DNA of 64,000 bases from Hydractinia symbiolongicarpus (Eukaryota > Cnidaria > Hydrozoa > Anthoathecata > Hydractiniidae). A program made the position numbers and the translations under genes. This document shows, piece by piece, positions 48,265 to 58,675 of this stretch. Position 1 is the stretch's first letter. Each line of letters begins with the position of its first letter. The DNA is taken from contig NC_079878.1 of assembly GCF_029227915.1 (NCBI RefSeq), positions 11,346,001-11,410,000 of the forward strand. Reading direction: 5' to 3'. The notes under the pieces were generated by a model. That model was given only the letters and a program-made list of their open reading frames with translations, ran no database searches and was not told where the DNA came from.

Positions 48265-48473
48265 CAGTGCTGCCGCTATGTTTATTCTCTTTTTTGAGCA
48301 TAATGGCAGCATTTTTACACTATTTTTAGCTGTTCATGGCACTGAAAATTGCTAAAATCAGATAGCTTTCAGGGGCTTTGACCCCTGGACCCTCACCAGG
48401 GTTAGCCCTTGACCCCCTGCTGTTTTGTCCTGGCAGTCCGGTATCCCCTCAAAAAATCCCGGATACGTCACTG
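48265..48473. repeat. Possible degraded hAT-type repeat with GC-rich end
   Basis: The right part (48370-48473) is unusually GC-rich, with GGGGCTTTGACCCCTGGACC and an inverted end CAGTGACGTATCCGGG. The left edge starts CAGTGCTGCCGC. CAGTG ends suggest hAT, but the terminal repeats match weakly and no target duplication was found. Confidence 0.3.
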
Positions 48474-49550
48474 CCTATAGTTATTCGGACTTATTTAAAG
48501 GTAAGGTTTGTATATAAGTATACATATACATAACACCTTTATAATCAGAGCACAAAGTTAGTAGGTCAAGTTAGCCCAGTTAATCTTTGAGTTAATTTCT
48601 GGGTTACTGCTGTAGACGTGGAGTTACTTAATTCATAGAAATCATGTTTAGTTGAGCTGATTTCATCTTCACAGATCGTTACTAACATACTAGTCTTTTA
48701 GTTAAGTTTTCAATGTTTTGGTTTCATTACAGCACATGTTTCATTTTAATTGATCCAAGAAATTGTTTGCATGCATCAAATAAACTCAAACATACCTTTT
48801 GCAATTTAAAACTAAAAAAGCAGTAAAATGCACAACTAAAGGATAAAAAACCTACCATAGTAGCTATCTGTCAATATCTTTTATGGTTTATCAGCAAAAC
48901 TTGGTAGCACTGATGAGAAGGCTCTGATGTAATGATAAATTTATAGAAAAGATAAATAAAACATAAGTACTGATTAGATGTCTGAAAATAGCTCAAATTG
49001 CTTTTTTTCATATAAAAAAGACACAATACAACTCAGAAAAACAGAGAGCTTATCACACCCGCCTTACTTAAAAGCCCTACAAGAAATAAACCTATTTTAA
49101 CGATTTGCATAAATGTTAAGTATAATAAATCATAGATTCGATATACAAATACAAAAGCATATGAAGCATATGAACTATAATGCCTACAAATTAAGAAACA
49201 ATAAAGAATTACATTATCTAATATTGTCTCAGATTGGAATTCTCTTAAAAAATGTATATTATTTATCATGGGATAGAGTTAATAAAGAAAAAGAGTTAAT
49301 AAAGCCTTCTGTTTTTATATTTTCTGTCTTTGTATTTTCTCTACAAATAAATCAATACACCTTATAGTTTTAAAAAATTAACTAATGTGATCAAAGACAA
49401 AACAAAAATAAAAGTTTCAGTTAATCTTATCCTTTTTAAGGTTTTGATAAGTTTGGAAATTATTCAAATCAATAGCCTATATCACAACTGACTTGCAACC
49501 ATAAAAAAGTATGTTCGTATTCTAATTTCTGTAAGGTTTCAATAATTTCT

Positions 49551-52500
49551 TTAAGGTTTCGATAATTTCTCCAACTCATCCAAATCATCGACTTGCAACA
49601 ATTCGATAGGCTTATTAAAGTGCTTGCTTATACTTTCTACCATTGCCATAGTTCTGCGTCCATCAACAAAATTAATAGCTAATCCGTGTTTTCCAAAACG
49701 ACCGGTCCGTCCAATTCTATGTAAATAAGTTTCAAAATCTGGTCTGTTTAATTGATCTATAGGTAAATCGTAATTAATAACAATAGTGACTTGTTCTACA
49801 TCAATCCCACGTGCAGCAACGTTAGTAGTTATAAGAACTTTCTCTTTTCCGTCTCTGAAACGATTCAAAACAGCCAGCCTTTGTTCAATTTCTAATTCCC
49901 CAGTTAACAAAGCTACAGCATGGCCATCTTTGGATAATTTCTCTGCCAACCAATTTACTGCTTTTCTTGTCTAGAAGTGAAAAGGAAGTCTTTAAAACTT
50001 AACCATAAACAGAACAAGAACAAGCAGGAAATCATTTGTTGCATTAAAATTGTCATATGACAAAAGACTTAAGGCGTCTTGAAAAAAATTATAAAGATGT
50101 TAAACAAAAAAATATTTGCTTAATTCCCCTTTATGCAGGTCAAGTTAAAGCAAAATTGCTTGGGAGACTGGAAAAAAATGTCTGCGTTATAAAGGCTCAG
50201 CTTTATTCAGGTGACCTCTTTGGAGATGTTGCGATGTGAGAATGGTATTTGAAATTGCCACTGGAATCAGACCTATCAATAAGGGGCGAATAATTGCTTT
50301 TGCACAAGCAAATACATGCCTAGTTCTGAGATATGGGATAATAGCTGAGCTTATAACTGCTGCACATGGGTTACCAACTTTGAAGGTCCCGTTTTGAAGA
50401 TATTTTAGGCTACGTAATACTTTATCTGGGTCAGGAGTTGGTGGAATAGGTAGGATGTACAGGTTGGCTTTAAATAGACTTTTCCTGGTTAATTTCAGCA
50501 TAATAGAACAAAAATGTTTATTCTTCCTGGCATGGGTGGTCATTTTTCAGGAAAGTATAACCACCAGGATTTTGAGAGTAACAATCTTATGTTTTAAAAC
50601 GTTATTTAAAGCACTTGCAGAGTTGTCTTTTGGAGAAAAATAAAAAATAAAAAGATCTTAGTGATTTTCATGTTTATGTTAGCCTTGTCATTATTCACCT
50701 TTCCCTAATCTAATTTACGCATATTGTTTGTTCCACAAGTAATCACAAAATTTAATTAACAACTTGACTCACAAATTTTGATATGCGAGTTAAAATTCCT
50801 GGCCGTGAACATTGTTGGAATTTGTACTAAGCTTGTTCCACAGGCCAAATCAGCAACCCATGTCCGGTTCACAGGGGTAAAGGAATTTTGTTACTTCACA
50901 TTTTAGATTTTTATTTGTAATTTTTTATATTTCGTGATCACTCGTGCAAACAAAATTATGGAAACTTGGGCAATTTATGGTGGGCGTTCTTTTTTCTTAT
51001 TGATAGGCCTGGAAACAATAAAACTGCCTGTTTCACTGGAGGGTGTTTTAGGCAGGTTTCACTGCTTACTATATATTATAATCTTGCAAAATAGAGTACT
51101 CACATGACAAAACACCATAGTCTGTCCAATAGTTAGAGCGCCATATAAATTAGCCAAAGCTTCATACTTTTCTTCAGAAGATGCGCACATGACATAATAC
51201 TGTTTAATGTTATCCAAACTCTCTTCTTCCTTACGTAGTCGAATGACCACAGCATCTGAAACGATGGTTGATGCAAAATTCATCACTTCTTTATCATATG
51301 TGGCAGAAAAAAGTAACATTTGGCAATCTGGTTTCATTGTCCTGTGAAATGGAAAATGTCAGTACGTAAAAAATCCAACTGTAATTGCAAAAACTTTTGC
51401 ACAACTAACTTAATTTTTACTTTACTTACTTTTTAATCCTGATGCTCTGATCTTGATGACCCTGTTGTGAAATCATTACGTCAGCTTCATCCAATACAAA
51501 AACTGAAAGTTTCTTTGGATCAAAAGAACGGTGCCTCATGATCCAGTCCAACACTGATCCAGGTGTACCAATAATGATATGGTCATTGCATTTTGCACCC
51601 AAAGAAGCTAAAATTGTAAAGTACTTACTTTTACACAAACCCCATTATTCCAGATCTTTAAGCTTATAGTTTAAGTTAAAAAAGTCTAAAATAAAAATTT
51701 GCAAATGAGATGGCCAATTATTTTGGTACTTAAATACTGGAATTAATGACATGTTTTCTTATGTGGAAAAGTTTCCAGTGTAAAAAAAAAAAAAAAAAAA
51801 AAAATCAATTTTTTTAAAAAATTGATTTTTGTACCTAAAATAAAATCCACCATTTTAAATTGATGAACAAAAACACAAAAGACAGACACAGGTTTTATTC
51901 ATTTTTTTATACATTTTTCTATCCTTTTACTGAATTTTAGCTTTATAGTATCTTTTTTCCAGGTAGTCTTGTAAATTTACTACATTATTGGGAAGTTACC
52001 TGTTTATGCAAAAAGTTATGCTACAGATTAGAGTTTAAATAGGTTAAATGGTTAACGCATTTGTGCCTATCATATTGTTTTAAAGAGGAAATCTCTGCAT
52101 AGTTGTTGCCATCATAGAAATGTATTGCCTACTAAATGATGGTGTGAATATTTCCCACAAAAACAGCCAAGTCATTTTTGACCTAACCTTTATATGATCA
52201 CACATTACCGTAACTATAGGTTCCTATAAACTGTTGGTGCAGAAATACTCACGTCTTGATCCTTTAACAGCGTATGTTACTTTTAAACCATCTTCTATTA
52301 AAAACTTCCCCATTTTCTCCAACACACCACCAGTTTGAAGTGCCAGTTCATAAGTAGGAGACAAACAGAGGGCCTGTGGGTAGGGTTTCTTGTGGTCAAC
52401 ACGACTTAACATAGTCAGCACAAAAGCAGCTGTTTTACCAGTTCCACTCTGACTTTGTGCAATCATATTGTTCGGACTACATGTATTAAAAAAATCAACA

Positions 52501-55500
52501 TGAGGGTAAACGGTCAGTATAAAGTATCCAGAGAAATAGAATTTTTACAAAAAATTCGTTAGTAGGAACTTAGCTACAAATGGAGGTGACCAAGCCCAAA
52601 AGCAGAACTTCATAAAAATGTTGTACTTAAACAAAAAATTTTTGCTATCACAAAATCACCTTCAGTGCACTCCGCTGCACACAATGATTTAGAGGTTCGT
52701 AATTATCTAAAGTTTCGTTTTCATATGTAACAAATTAAATGAAGCACCTGTTGTCTTTCAAGTTGTTTTGATACAAAAATAATACAAGAAAATTTTCTTA
52801 ATAAGTTTGAATACACAAAGCTAATACTTATTTTTTCTCCAAGTGATAACTCATGTCTAAAACTCTAAGACTATTTCTATACTATTGAAACATTCTATTC
52901 TCCAATGATATTTATTTCAAAACATAATAACAAAATTACTCATTGACAATTGCAAAAGGCACAGTTTAGCATTCACAAGCTTCGTTTATTAAGAATGCGT
53001 TTGTTTACATACTTCTGTGGACTTACGTCACACAAGCTAGCATTTTCAACACTGTCAACGCTGCAACCGTAGGACTACTTTTGTTGATATTGCGATTTGT
53101 GTTAATTCTGTTGTTATCTTTCAGTAACCAATACAATAGTATTAGAGACTGGTGAAGCCTTCAAGTTACCTCATCAAGGTAAGAATCATTTAACAATGGT
53201 AGCAGAGTTAAAAGGTACAGATCAACTGGCCTGGTATTTATGATCATTGTGCGAGTGACATTTGAGTTGAAAGAAAGCAATTGAGGGCACACACCCGGAT
53301 GTGTTCCTTGAGGTAAGAGAGATAACTTTCCCTTTTGTTGGCTATTTGTTGACACGTGTGTGTGCAAACCAATTGGTGAAGTGGTTTGTGAACAATGGCA
53401 ACAACAACATTGAAGGCTCCACCAGCGTTTAAAGAGGATGATGACTATAGCAGTTGGAAGAACGATTTGGAGATCTGGCAGATGTTTACAGAACTACCAA
53501 AGAAAAAGCAAGGTCCAGCTGTATACCTGTCACTGACTGGTCGGGCACAGGAGGCAGTACGCGACCTGACACCTGCAGAAGTGGGATCAGATGATGGTTT
53601 GGACAAGATTATATCTAAGCTAGATTCAATATATTTGAAAGATGAAAGCACAAGAGCATTTATTGCTTTTAAAGAGTTTTATGACTATAAGAGGAATAGT
53701 GGAGACAAATTTCCTGATTTTATTGTGCAGTTTGAGAAGCTTTACAATAAGATATCCAAATATGATATGGCATTGCCTGAAGCTGTCAGGGCGTATTTTC
53801 TTCTCACAGCTGCGAATATGTCTGAAGAAAATGAAAAACTGGCTCGTACAACTTGTGCAGAACTCAAGTATAAGAATATGAAGGACACAATCATGAAGAT
53901 ATTTGGAGAACTGAACACAGCAGAAGACGCTGCACATTTGGGAGCTCTTCCTGTGAAACAAGAATGCTTATATGGAAATCTTCATGCTGATACCAAGGAC
54001 AGCTTGTCAAGGAATACACGTTCAAGAATGAATCCTGTTGATAAGGATGGGAAACTCATGAGGTGCCATGAATGTGATTCAACAAGACATTTTGCTAATA
54101 AATGTCCTCATAGAAATCAAGAGCAAAGAGGTTTCAGATCACGGAACAATAGACCTACAGAAAAGAAACAAGATGTAAATGAGATCCATATCACCCTTTT
54201 TGCAGCCTCTCCAGACCAAAGGCAATATTGTCTTGTTGGAGAATCCTTTGGTAGAGGTGTCTTGGATTCTGGCTGTACAAAGACAGTGGCTGGGGAGAAA
54301 TGGATGGATAAATATCTTGGGACTCTCTCTGAATCAGATAAAAATGCTGTAGTTTCAAATAGTACTGATTCTATATATAGATTTGGTGATGGAAAGGAAG
54401 TGAAAGCTACAAGAAATCTAATAATACCAGTTATTCTAGGTGGCAACAAGTATAAATTGTCTGTTGACATAGTAGAGATTGAAATACCACTACTGATTAG
54501 TCGTAGTACCATGAAGTCTCTCAGTATGAAGTTAGATTTTACCAGTGACTTGGCCATTATTGGGAAGGAAAGAATTAACTTAATATGTACCACAACAGGA
54601 CACTATTGTCTTCCACTAACACATTGTGATCTTGATGCTCAAAAAGGAACAAAAATCATTCTACATGGAGAAAATTTGAAAAATATTAGTAAGACAGAGA
54701 AAATGAAGAAAGCTATGAAACTGCACCGCCAATTCGCTCATGCTGGCAAAGATAAGCTACTCAAACTTGTAAAGGATAGTAATTTGTATGACAAGGAATT
54801 TTTGTCATGCATCGAAGAATGTTGCAATGATTGTGAAATATGTCACAAATATAAAAGGCCATACAGTAGACCAGTTGTGGGTATACCTCTGGCAAACACT
54901 TTTAATCAAGTAATATGTATGGATTTAAAGGTTTATGAACATAATAAACAACACATCTTACATATCATTGATGCTGCAACTCGTTACTCTGCTGGATGTC
55001 TTATCAAATCGAAACATAAAGATGTCATTGTCAGTAGAGTGTTTAGATTTTGGATTGCATACTTCGGATCACCAAGTACAATCTTGACTGACAATGGTGG
55101 TGAATTCTCGAATGAGGTTTTACAAGAAATGAATGAAAAGCTCAATATTGAGACAAAAACAACAGCAGGCGAATCTCCTTTCAGCAATGGTATTGTGGAA
55201 AGACATAATAAAATTCTGGCAGAGACCATGTTCAAGACAATTGAAGATACGAAGTGTGAACCAGACGTAGCACTAGCATGGGCCCTCAGCGCAAAGAATT
55301 CTTTACAGAATCATGGTGGCTACAGCCCAAACCAATTGGTATTTGGCCATAATGTGAACACACCCACTATTCTGACAGATCATTTACCAGCATTGGAGCC
55401 AACTACGTCAAGTGAAATAGTGAGAAAAAATCTATCTGCTCTGCATAAGGCAAGGGAGAATTTCATTAAAGCAGAATCCAGTGAGAGAATTAAAAGAGCG

Positions 55501-58500
55501 CTGAGACATAATGTTAGAACATATTCTGATGAGACGTATTTGAATGGAGAAAAAGTCTTCTACAAGCGCAAAAACACCAAGGGTTGGAAAGGTCCAGGTG
55601 TGGTTTTGGGACAAGATGGTCAAATGGTGCTTGTCAGACATGGTGGTAACTTTTACCGAGTGCATCCCTGTCAGTTGATGAAACATAGCCAAAATTGTAA
55701 AGTTAGTGAATTCAAGTCAGATCATGTCAAGAAGAAGGAAAGCCATTTGAATAAGTTGTGTGATATGAACGATAGCGTCAATGATTGTGATAATGATGAT
55801 GATGATGATGATGATGATGGTGGTGATGATTATGATAATGATGATGATGATGATGATGATGACACAGCTGATAAGAATGTGATAGATGTTTATGATGATT
55901 CTGAAGATGTAGAGCAATATCATCAAGAACAAGCTAGAAATGTAGACGAAAATGACCAAGAAGATTCTGGCACAAGTGAAAATGAAGTTGAGGAAAACAG
56001 GGATACTCATAAAAATAATGAAACTGAAGAAGACGAAGGTAGTGGTTGTACAAGTGACATTTTCAGAAGACCATCTACAGAATCCAAGAAAGTTGAATCG
56101 AAACCAAAAGCAAAATCATACATCAAATACAATCTAAATGGAAGATGGTATCGTGCAAGAGTTCTCTCAGCACAACCCAAAAGAAGTGGCACTTATAAAA
56201 ATTGGGTTAATGTGTCTAATGATGGTGATAGAAAGCCAAAAAGCATCAATTGGAATGATGTGTCCAAATGGGTCGAGCTGGAAAATCCGGAATTCCCTGT
56301 CTATATGTGTGATGTCGATATGTTTTCACAGGAAGTAGTTAATGCGAAGGAGAGAGAATTGCAGAATTTAAAAGAAAATGATGTCTTCGAAGAAGTTCCA
56401 GACACTGGTCAAACAACTGTATCAAGCAAATGGGTCATAACTGAGAAGTTCAAAGGTGAAAAAAGGGTTGTGAAAGCTAGATTGGTGGCTAGAGGCTTTG
56501 AAGAAAATTCACAATCGTTGAGAACAGATTCTCCAACTTGTGGCAAACAAAGTCTTCGACTTGCTATGGCTATCATAGTTAGCAATGATTGGCAGATCAA
56601 TTCACTTGATATCACTGCAGCTTTTCTTCAGGGAGATGCTATTGAAAGAGAACTGTTTCTACAACCACCAAAAGACACATTGTCATTGGGAACAGTGTGG
56701 AAACTAAAGAGATGTTTGTATGGGTTAAACGATGCATCTAGAGCATGGTACAAACGAGTGAGAAGTGAAATGTTGAAACTTGGTGGTGAAATGTGTACCT
56801 ACGACCCTGCTGTGTTTTACTGGTATAGAGTCAAGCAAATCACTGAAATTCTTGTTTGCCATGTTGATGACTTTGTGTATGGTGGTAGTCCAGCTTTCCA
56901 CAAAGAAGTTATTGCTAAACTTTTCGAAACGTTCAAAATCAGTACGCAATCAAGCTCAACCTTCAAGTATCTAGGATTAGATGTGGATCAATTTAAAAGC
57001 AAAATTAAGATTAATCAAGTGAGCTATATAGAGTCTTTGATAACTGTTAATATTGAAAATGATGCTAACAATGAACGAAAATTGACTAGCAAGGAAAAGA
57101 CCATGCTGAGATCGTTGAGTGGGCAAATTGCTTGGGTGGCCGGACAAACCCGCCCTGATGTGGCTTATGATAGTTGCCAAACGTCTAATTATGGCAAGGA
57201 ACCTACAGTTCAAAATTTGAAAGATGCCAACAAGATTATTCGAAAAATTAAGAGCAAGCATGTTGCAATAACCATTGCCAAAATTGCAAATATGAAAAAT
57301 TGTGAAATTATTTGCTACACAGATGCAACTCATGCCAGTTTGAAGTGTGGATCATCACAAGGTGCATTCATCATATTTGTGAAACACCTGAGCGAAGTTA
57401 TACCAATCTGCTGGCAATCAAAAAAACTACAAAGGGTAACCAAAAGCCCAATTGCTTCGGAAACACTTGCTCTGAGTGAAGGAGCTGATGCTAGTTTTTA
57501 TTTGGCCAATGTCATAAAGCAAATCTGCAAGTTGACAAAGGTTCCAAAGATCACTTGTATTATCGACAACAAGTCATTATTTGAAACCTTGAAAACGACA
57601 AATGTCACAAAGGATTTGAGATTGCGAGTTGATATAGCCAGATTGAGGCAGATGATGGAACAAGATGAGATTACTGTCAAGTGGGTTGAAGGAAAACACC
57701 AATTAGCCGACTGCTTGACAAAACATGGAGCGTCTCCAAACAAGTTGCTTGAGGTTTTGGAGACATCCAAAATATCTCTACAATAATTGATTGTAGTGAT
57801 TACCGTTGTGTTTTTTTTTGATGATTTTAATTTGTTTGTCATGTTGACTATGACAAACAGTTGCAGCATGCAATTTGATATTCTACTTGTGTTGGCTTTA
57901 AAATTGTGTTACTGGTGGCAATGTTGATATTGCGATTTGTGTTAATTCTGTTGTTATCTTTCAGTAACCAATACAATAGTATTAGAGACTGGTGAAGCCT
58001 TCAAGTTTCCTCATCAAGGTAAGAATCATTTAACAACTTTGACCTTAAATATCTAGAGAACCTAACCTCGCAAAAATAAAAAGGTTAACACAGTTCATAT
58101 TCATACTATAACAAACATTATAGGCACAACTTGTTATCAATTGTTAGTTCTCCTTTAAACATCCTTTGTTACCTAAAATGCATTCAAAGAATTCAAAGAT
58201 AAAAACTTACGGATCAGCTAGCAACATTGGTAAAGCTGTCTCTTGAATTTTCGATGGTTTGTTGAAGTTCATTGCATATACACCATTTAATAACTTTTCT
58301 GGCCTTAAAAAATCACAATTTAAAGTAAAATTTAATTTGGTCTTAAATATATAAAAGTAATTTTTGCACTCAAAATGTAGCCTTACAAATTCAGTTCTTC
58401 AAAGGTCTTCACAGAGTACAATGGAGAGTTGGGATCTTTTTGCTGCACTTCCACATCTGCTTTAACATCAATAATGTTCTCCCGAAGAACTTTTGTCATC

Positions 58501-58675
58501 AAAGAGGCTTCAGCGCTTGGAATTGCCAAATCATCTTAAAAAAAATGAAACTTTGTTATAGTAACAAGTATATAATTAGGGACATGTTGATTAAAGTAAG
58601 ATACAAAAACATACCGTTTTCTGGGGCAGCAGCAGCACCAGCAGCAGGTTTCTCTTCCACTTGAAGAGCGCCTAC
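49551..58675 (-). CDS. DDX19: DDX19/DBP5 DEAD-box RNA helicase (5' end not found)
   Basis: ATP-dependent RNA helicase acting at the cytoplasmic face of the nuclear pore in mRNA export. Exons, 5' to 3': 58615-58675, 58387-58534, 58211-58303, 52253-52476, 51430-51607, 51104-51341, 49551-49970. They total 1362 nt in one frame (453 aa plus stop); the human protein has about 479. Motifs in order: [15 protein letters not shown] (DDX19 signature), NKPSKIQ (Q motif), [10 protein letters not shown] (I), PTYELALQ (Ia), TPGSVLDW (Ib), VLDEADVM (II), FSAT (III), MVFCHTRK (IV), [10 protein letters not shown] (V), [10 protein letters not shown] (VI). The C-terminus [10 protein letters not shown] fits the family. 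A possible further upstream exon is 59109-59149 (phase 1 in, LYALSEEFQNIFA), and the ATG exon is unidentified. A Copia element sits antisense in intron 52477-58210; without it and one target repeat that intron would be about 775 bp. Confidence 0.93.
51782..51830. repeat. Poly-A tract followed by AT palindrome
   Basis: About 23 A are followed by a near-perfect palindrome centred on 51816 (AAATCAATTTTTTTAAAAAA then TTGATTTTT). It lies in DDX19 intron 51608-52252 and is of low complexity. Confidence 0.8.
53077..53081. repeat. Target-site duplication ACTTT, left
   Basis: The five bases directly before the 5' LTR equal the five directly after the 3' LTR (58036-58040). A 5-bp duplication is standard for Copia integrases and shows that the insertion is intact. 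Confidence 0.93.
53082..53195 (+). repeat. 5' LTR of the Copia element (114 bp)
   Basis: Runs from TGTTGATATTGCG to ATCATTTAACA. It contains TTCTGTTGTTATCTTTCAG, a strong splice-acceptor-like pyrimidine tract with CAG, and 54 nt later CAAG|GTAAGA, a consensus donor. No TATA box or AATAAA is visible. At 114 bp it is short for a Copia LTR. Confidence 0.97.
53197..53207 (+). other. Primer binding site for initiator Met-tRNA
   Basis: TGGTAGCAGAG starts 1 nt after the 5' LTR. It is complementary to the 3' end of eukaryotic initiator methionine tRNA (CTCTGCTACCA), the usual primer for minus-strand DNA of many LTR elements. Confidence 0.92.
53395..57786 (+). CDS. Copia gag-pol polyprotein, 1463 aa, intact
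   Basis: A single ORF encodes capsid and replication enzymes. The gag-like part spans about 10-170. A CCHC zinc knuckle lies at 224-237 ([14 protein letters not shown]) and an aspartic protease DSG at 291-293. Integrase has the HHCC zinc site H444, H449, C480, C483 and catalytic D510, D566, E602. An acidic spacer has Asp runs at 799-823, and a small [10 protein letters not shown]...YKNWVNV module near 905-945 precedes RT. The reverse transcriptase has [22 protein letters not shown] (D1072), [15 protein letters not shown] and [10 protein letters not shown] (D1158-D1159, His in place of the usual Tyr). RNase H has [19 protein letters not shown] and [11 protein letters not shown]. The length is close to Drosophila copia (1409 aa). 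No frameshift separates gag from pol. All catalytic residues I can locate are present. Confidence 0.97.
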   Translation: MATTTLKAPPAFKEDDDYSSWKNDLEIWQMFTELPKKKQGPAVYLSLTGRAQEAVRDLTPAEVGSDDGLDKIISKLDSIYLKDESTRAFIAFKEFYDYKRNSGDKFPDFIVQFEKLYNKISKYDMALPEAVRAYFLLTAANMSEENEKLARTTCAELKYKNMKDTIMKIFGELNTAEDAAHLGALPVKQECLYGNLHADTKDSLSRNTRSRMNPVDKDGKLMRCHECDSTRHFANKCPHRNQEQRGFRSRNNRPTEKKQDVNEIHITLFAASPDQRQYCLVGESFGRGVLDSGCTKTVAGEKWMDKYLGTLSESDKNAVVSNSTDSIYRFGDGKEVKATRNLIIPVILGGNKYKLSVDIVEIEIPLLISRSTMKSLSMKLDFTSDLAIIGKERINLICTTTGHYCLPLTHCDLDAQKGTKIILHGENLKNISKTEKMKKAMKLHRQFAHAGKDKLLKLVKDSNLYDKEFLSCIEECCNDCEICHKYKRPYSRPVVGIPLANTFNQVICMDLKVYEHNKQHILHIIDAATRYSAGCLIKSKHKDVIVSRVFRFWIAYFGSPSTILTDNGGEFSNEVLQEMNEKLNIETKTTAGESPFSNGIVERHNKILAETMFKTIEDTKCEPDVALAWALSAKNSLQNHGGYSPNQLVFGHNVNTPTILTDHLPALEPTTSSEIVRKNLSALHKARENFIKAESSERIKRALRHNVRTYSDETYLNGEKVFYKRKNTKGWKGPGVVLGQDGQMVLVRHGGNFYRVHPCQLMKHSQNCKVSEFKSDHVKKKESHLNKLCDMNDSVNDCDNDDDDDDDDGGDDYDNDDDDDDDDTADKNVIDVYDDSEDVEQYHQEQARNVDENDQEDSGTSENEVEENRDTHKNNETEEDEGSGCTSDIFRRPSTESKKVESKPKAKSYIKYNLNGRWYRARVLSAQPKRSGTYKNWVNVSNDGDRKPKSINWNDVSKWVELENPEFPVYMCDVDMFSQEVVNAKERELQNLKENDVFEEVPDTGQTTVSSKWVITEKFKGEKRVVKARLVARGFEENSQSLRTDSPTCGKQSLRLAMAIIVSNDWQINSLDITAAFLQGDAIERELFLQPPKDTLSLGTVWKLKRCLYGLNDASRAWYKRVRSEMLKLGGEMCTYDPAVFYWYRVKQITEILVCHVDDFVYGGSPAFHKEVIAKLFETFKISTQSSSTFKYLGLDVDQFKSKIKINQVSYIESLITVNIENDANNERKLTSKEKTMLRSLSGQIAWVAGQTRPDVAYDSCQTSNYGKEPTVQNLKDANKIIRKIKSKHVAITIAKIANMKNCEIICYTDATHASLKCGSSQGAFIIFVKHLSEVIPICWQSKKLQRVTKSPIASETLALSEGADASFYLANVIKQICKLTKVPKITCIIDNKSLFETLKTTNVTKDLRLRVDIARLRQMMEQDEITVKWVEGKHQLADCLTKHGASPNKLLEVLETSKISLQ
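55789..55860 (+). repeat. (GAT)n trinucleotide run inside gag-pol
   Basis: Two blocks of GAT repeats encode Asp runs in the spacer between integrase and reverse transcriptase. They are in frame and likely to vary in length between copies. Confidence 0.9.
57833..57859 (+). terminator. Stem-loop 3' of gag-pol (10-bp stem, 7-nt loop)
   Basis: TGTTTGTCAT, GTTGACT and ATGACAAACA form a perfect hairpin 47 nt after the gag-pol stop, within the 135-nt tail before the 3' LTR. A role in RNA 3' end formation, packaging or stability is possible but unproven. The label terminator is only a convenience. Confidence 0.55.
57922..58035 (+). repeat. 3' LTR of the Copia element (114 bp)
   Basis: Identical to the 5' LTR except T at 58008. 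Immediately upstream is ACTGGTGGCAA, a weak candidate for the polypurine primer of plus-strand synthesis. No better purine tract is present. Confidence 0.97.
58036..58040. repeat. Target-site duplication ACTTT, right
   Basis: Direct repeat of 53077-53081, directly after the terminal CA of the 3' LTR. Confidence 0.93.

Larger units (their letters stand above)
39098..49550. other. 10.4-kb region without a convincing gene
   Basis: Only short AT-biased ORFs occur between the RAP1GAP exon 1 and the DDX19 3' end. Contents I can support are: an R-U-R direct-repeat structure (42301-42734) with a second U copy (43878-44102), a 26-bp-stem hairpin (43700-43758), an hAT-like MITE (46664-47072), a possible hAT-type end pair (48265-48473) and a candidate alternative first exon for RAP1GAP (45037-45106, minus). 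The part 39098-42300 shows nothing else I recognise. Confidence 0.5.
53082..58035 (+). mobile_element. Intact Ty1/copia LTR retrotransposon, 4954 bp
   Basis: The complete structure is present: 114-bp LTRs starting TG and ending CA, a 5-bp target duplication, a primer binding site, one uninterrupted gag-pol ORF and a short 3' non-coding tail. The LTRs differ at one of 114 positions (A at 53168, T at 58008), which points to a recent insertion. The element lies antisense in a DDX19 intron. The domain order protease, integrase, reverse transcriptase, RNase H puts it in the Copia superfamily. Its integrase-RT spacer module resembles that of animal GalEa/hydra-type Copia elements, which is inference from memory of family style. 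Confidence 0.97.

Noticed and set aside
50187-50543. 118-aa minus-strand ORF and an overlapping plus-strand reading ([15 protein letters not shown]) in the last DDX19 intron
   Set aside because: The plus-strand reading has a vague helix-turn-helix transposase flavour, but it is short, lacks a catalytic domain and shows no inverted repeats. Not enough to call.
53445-57869. Minus-strand ORFs opposite gag-pol
   Set aside because: Shadows of the Copia ORF, including an Ile run that is the complement of the GAT repeats.
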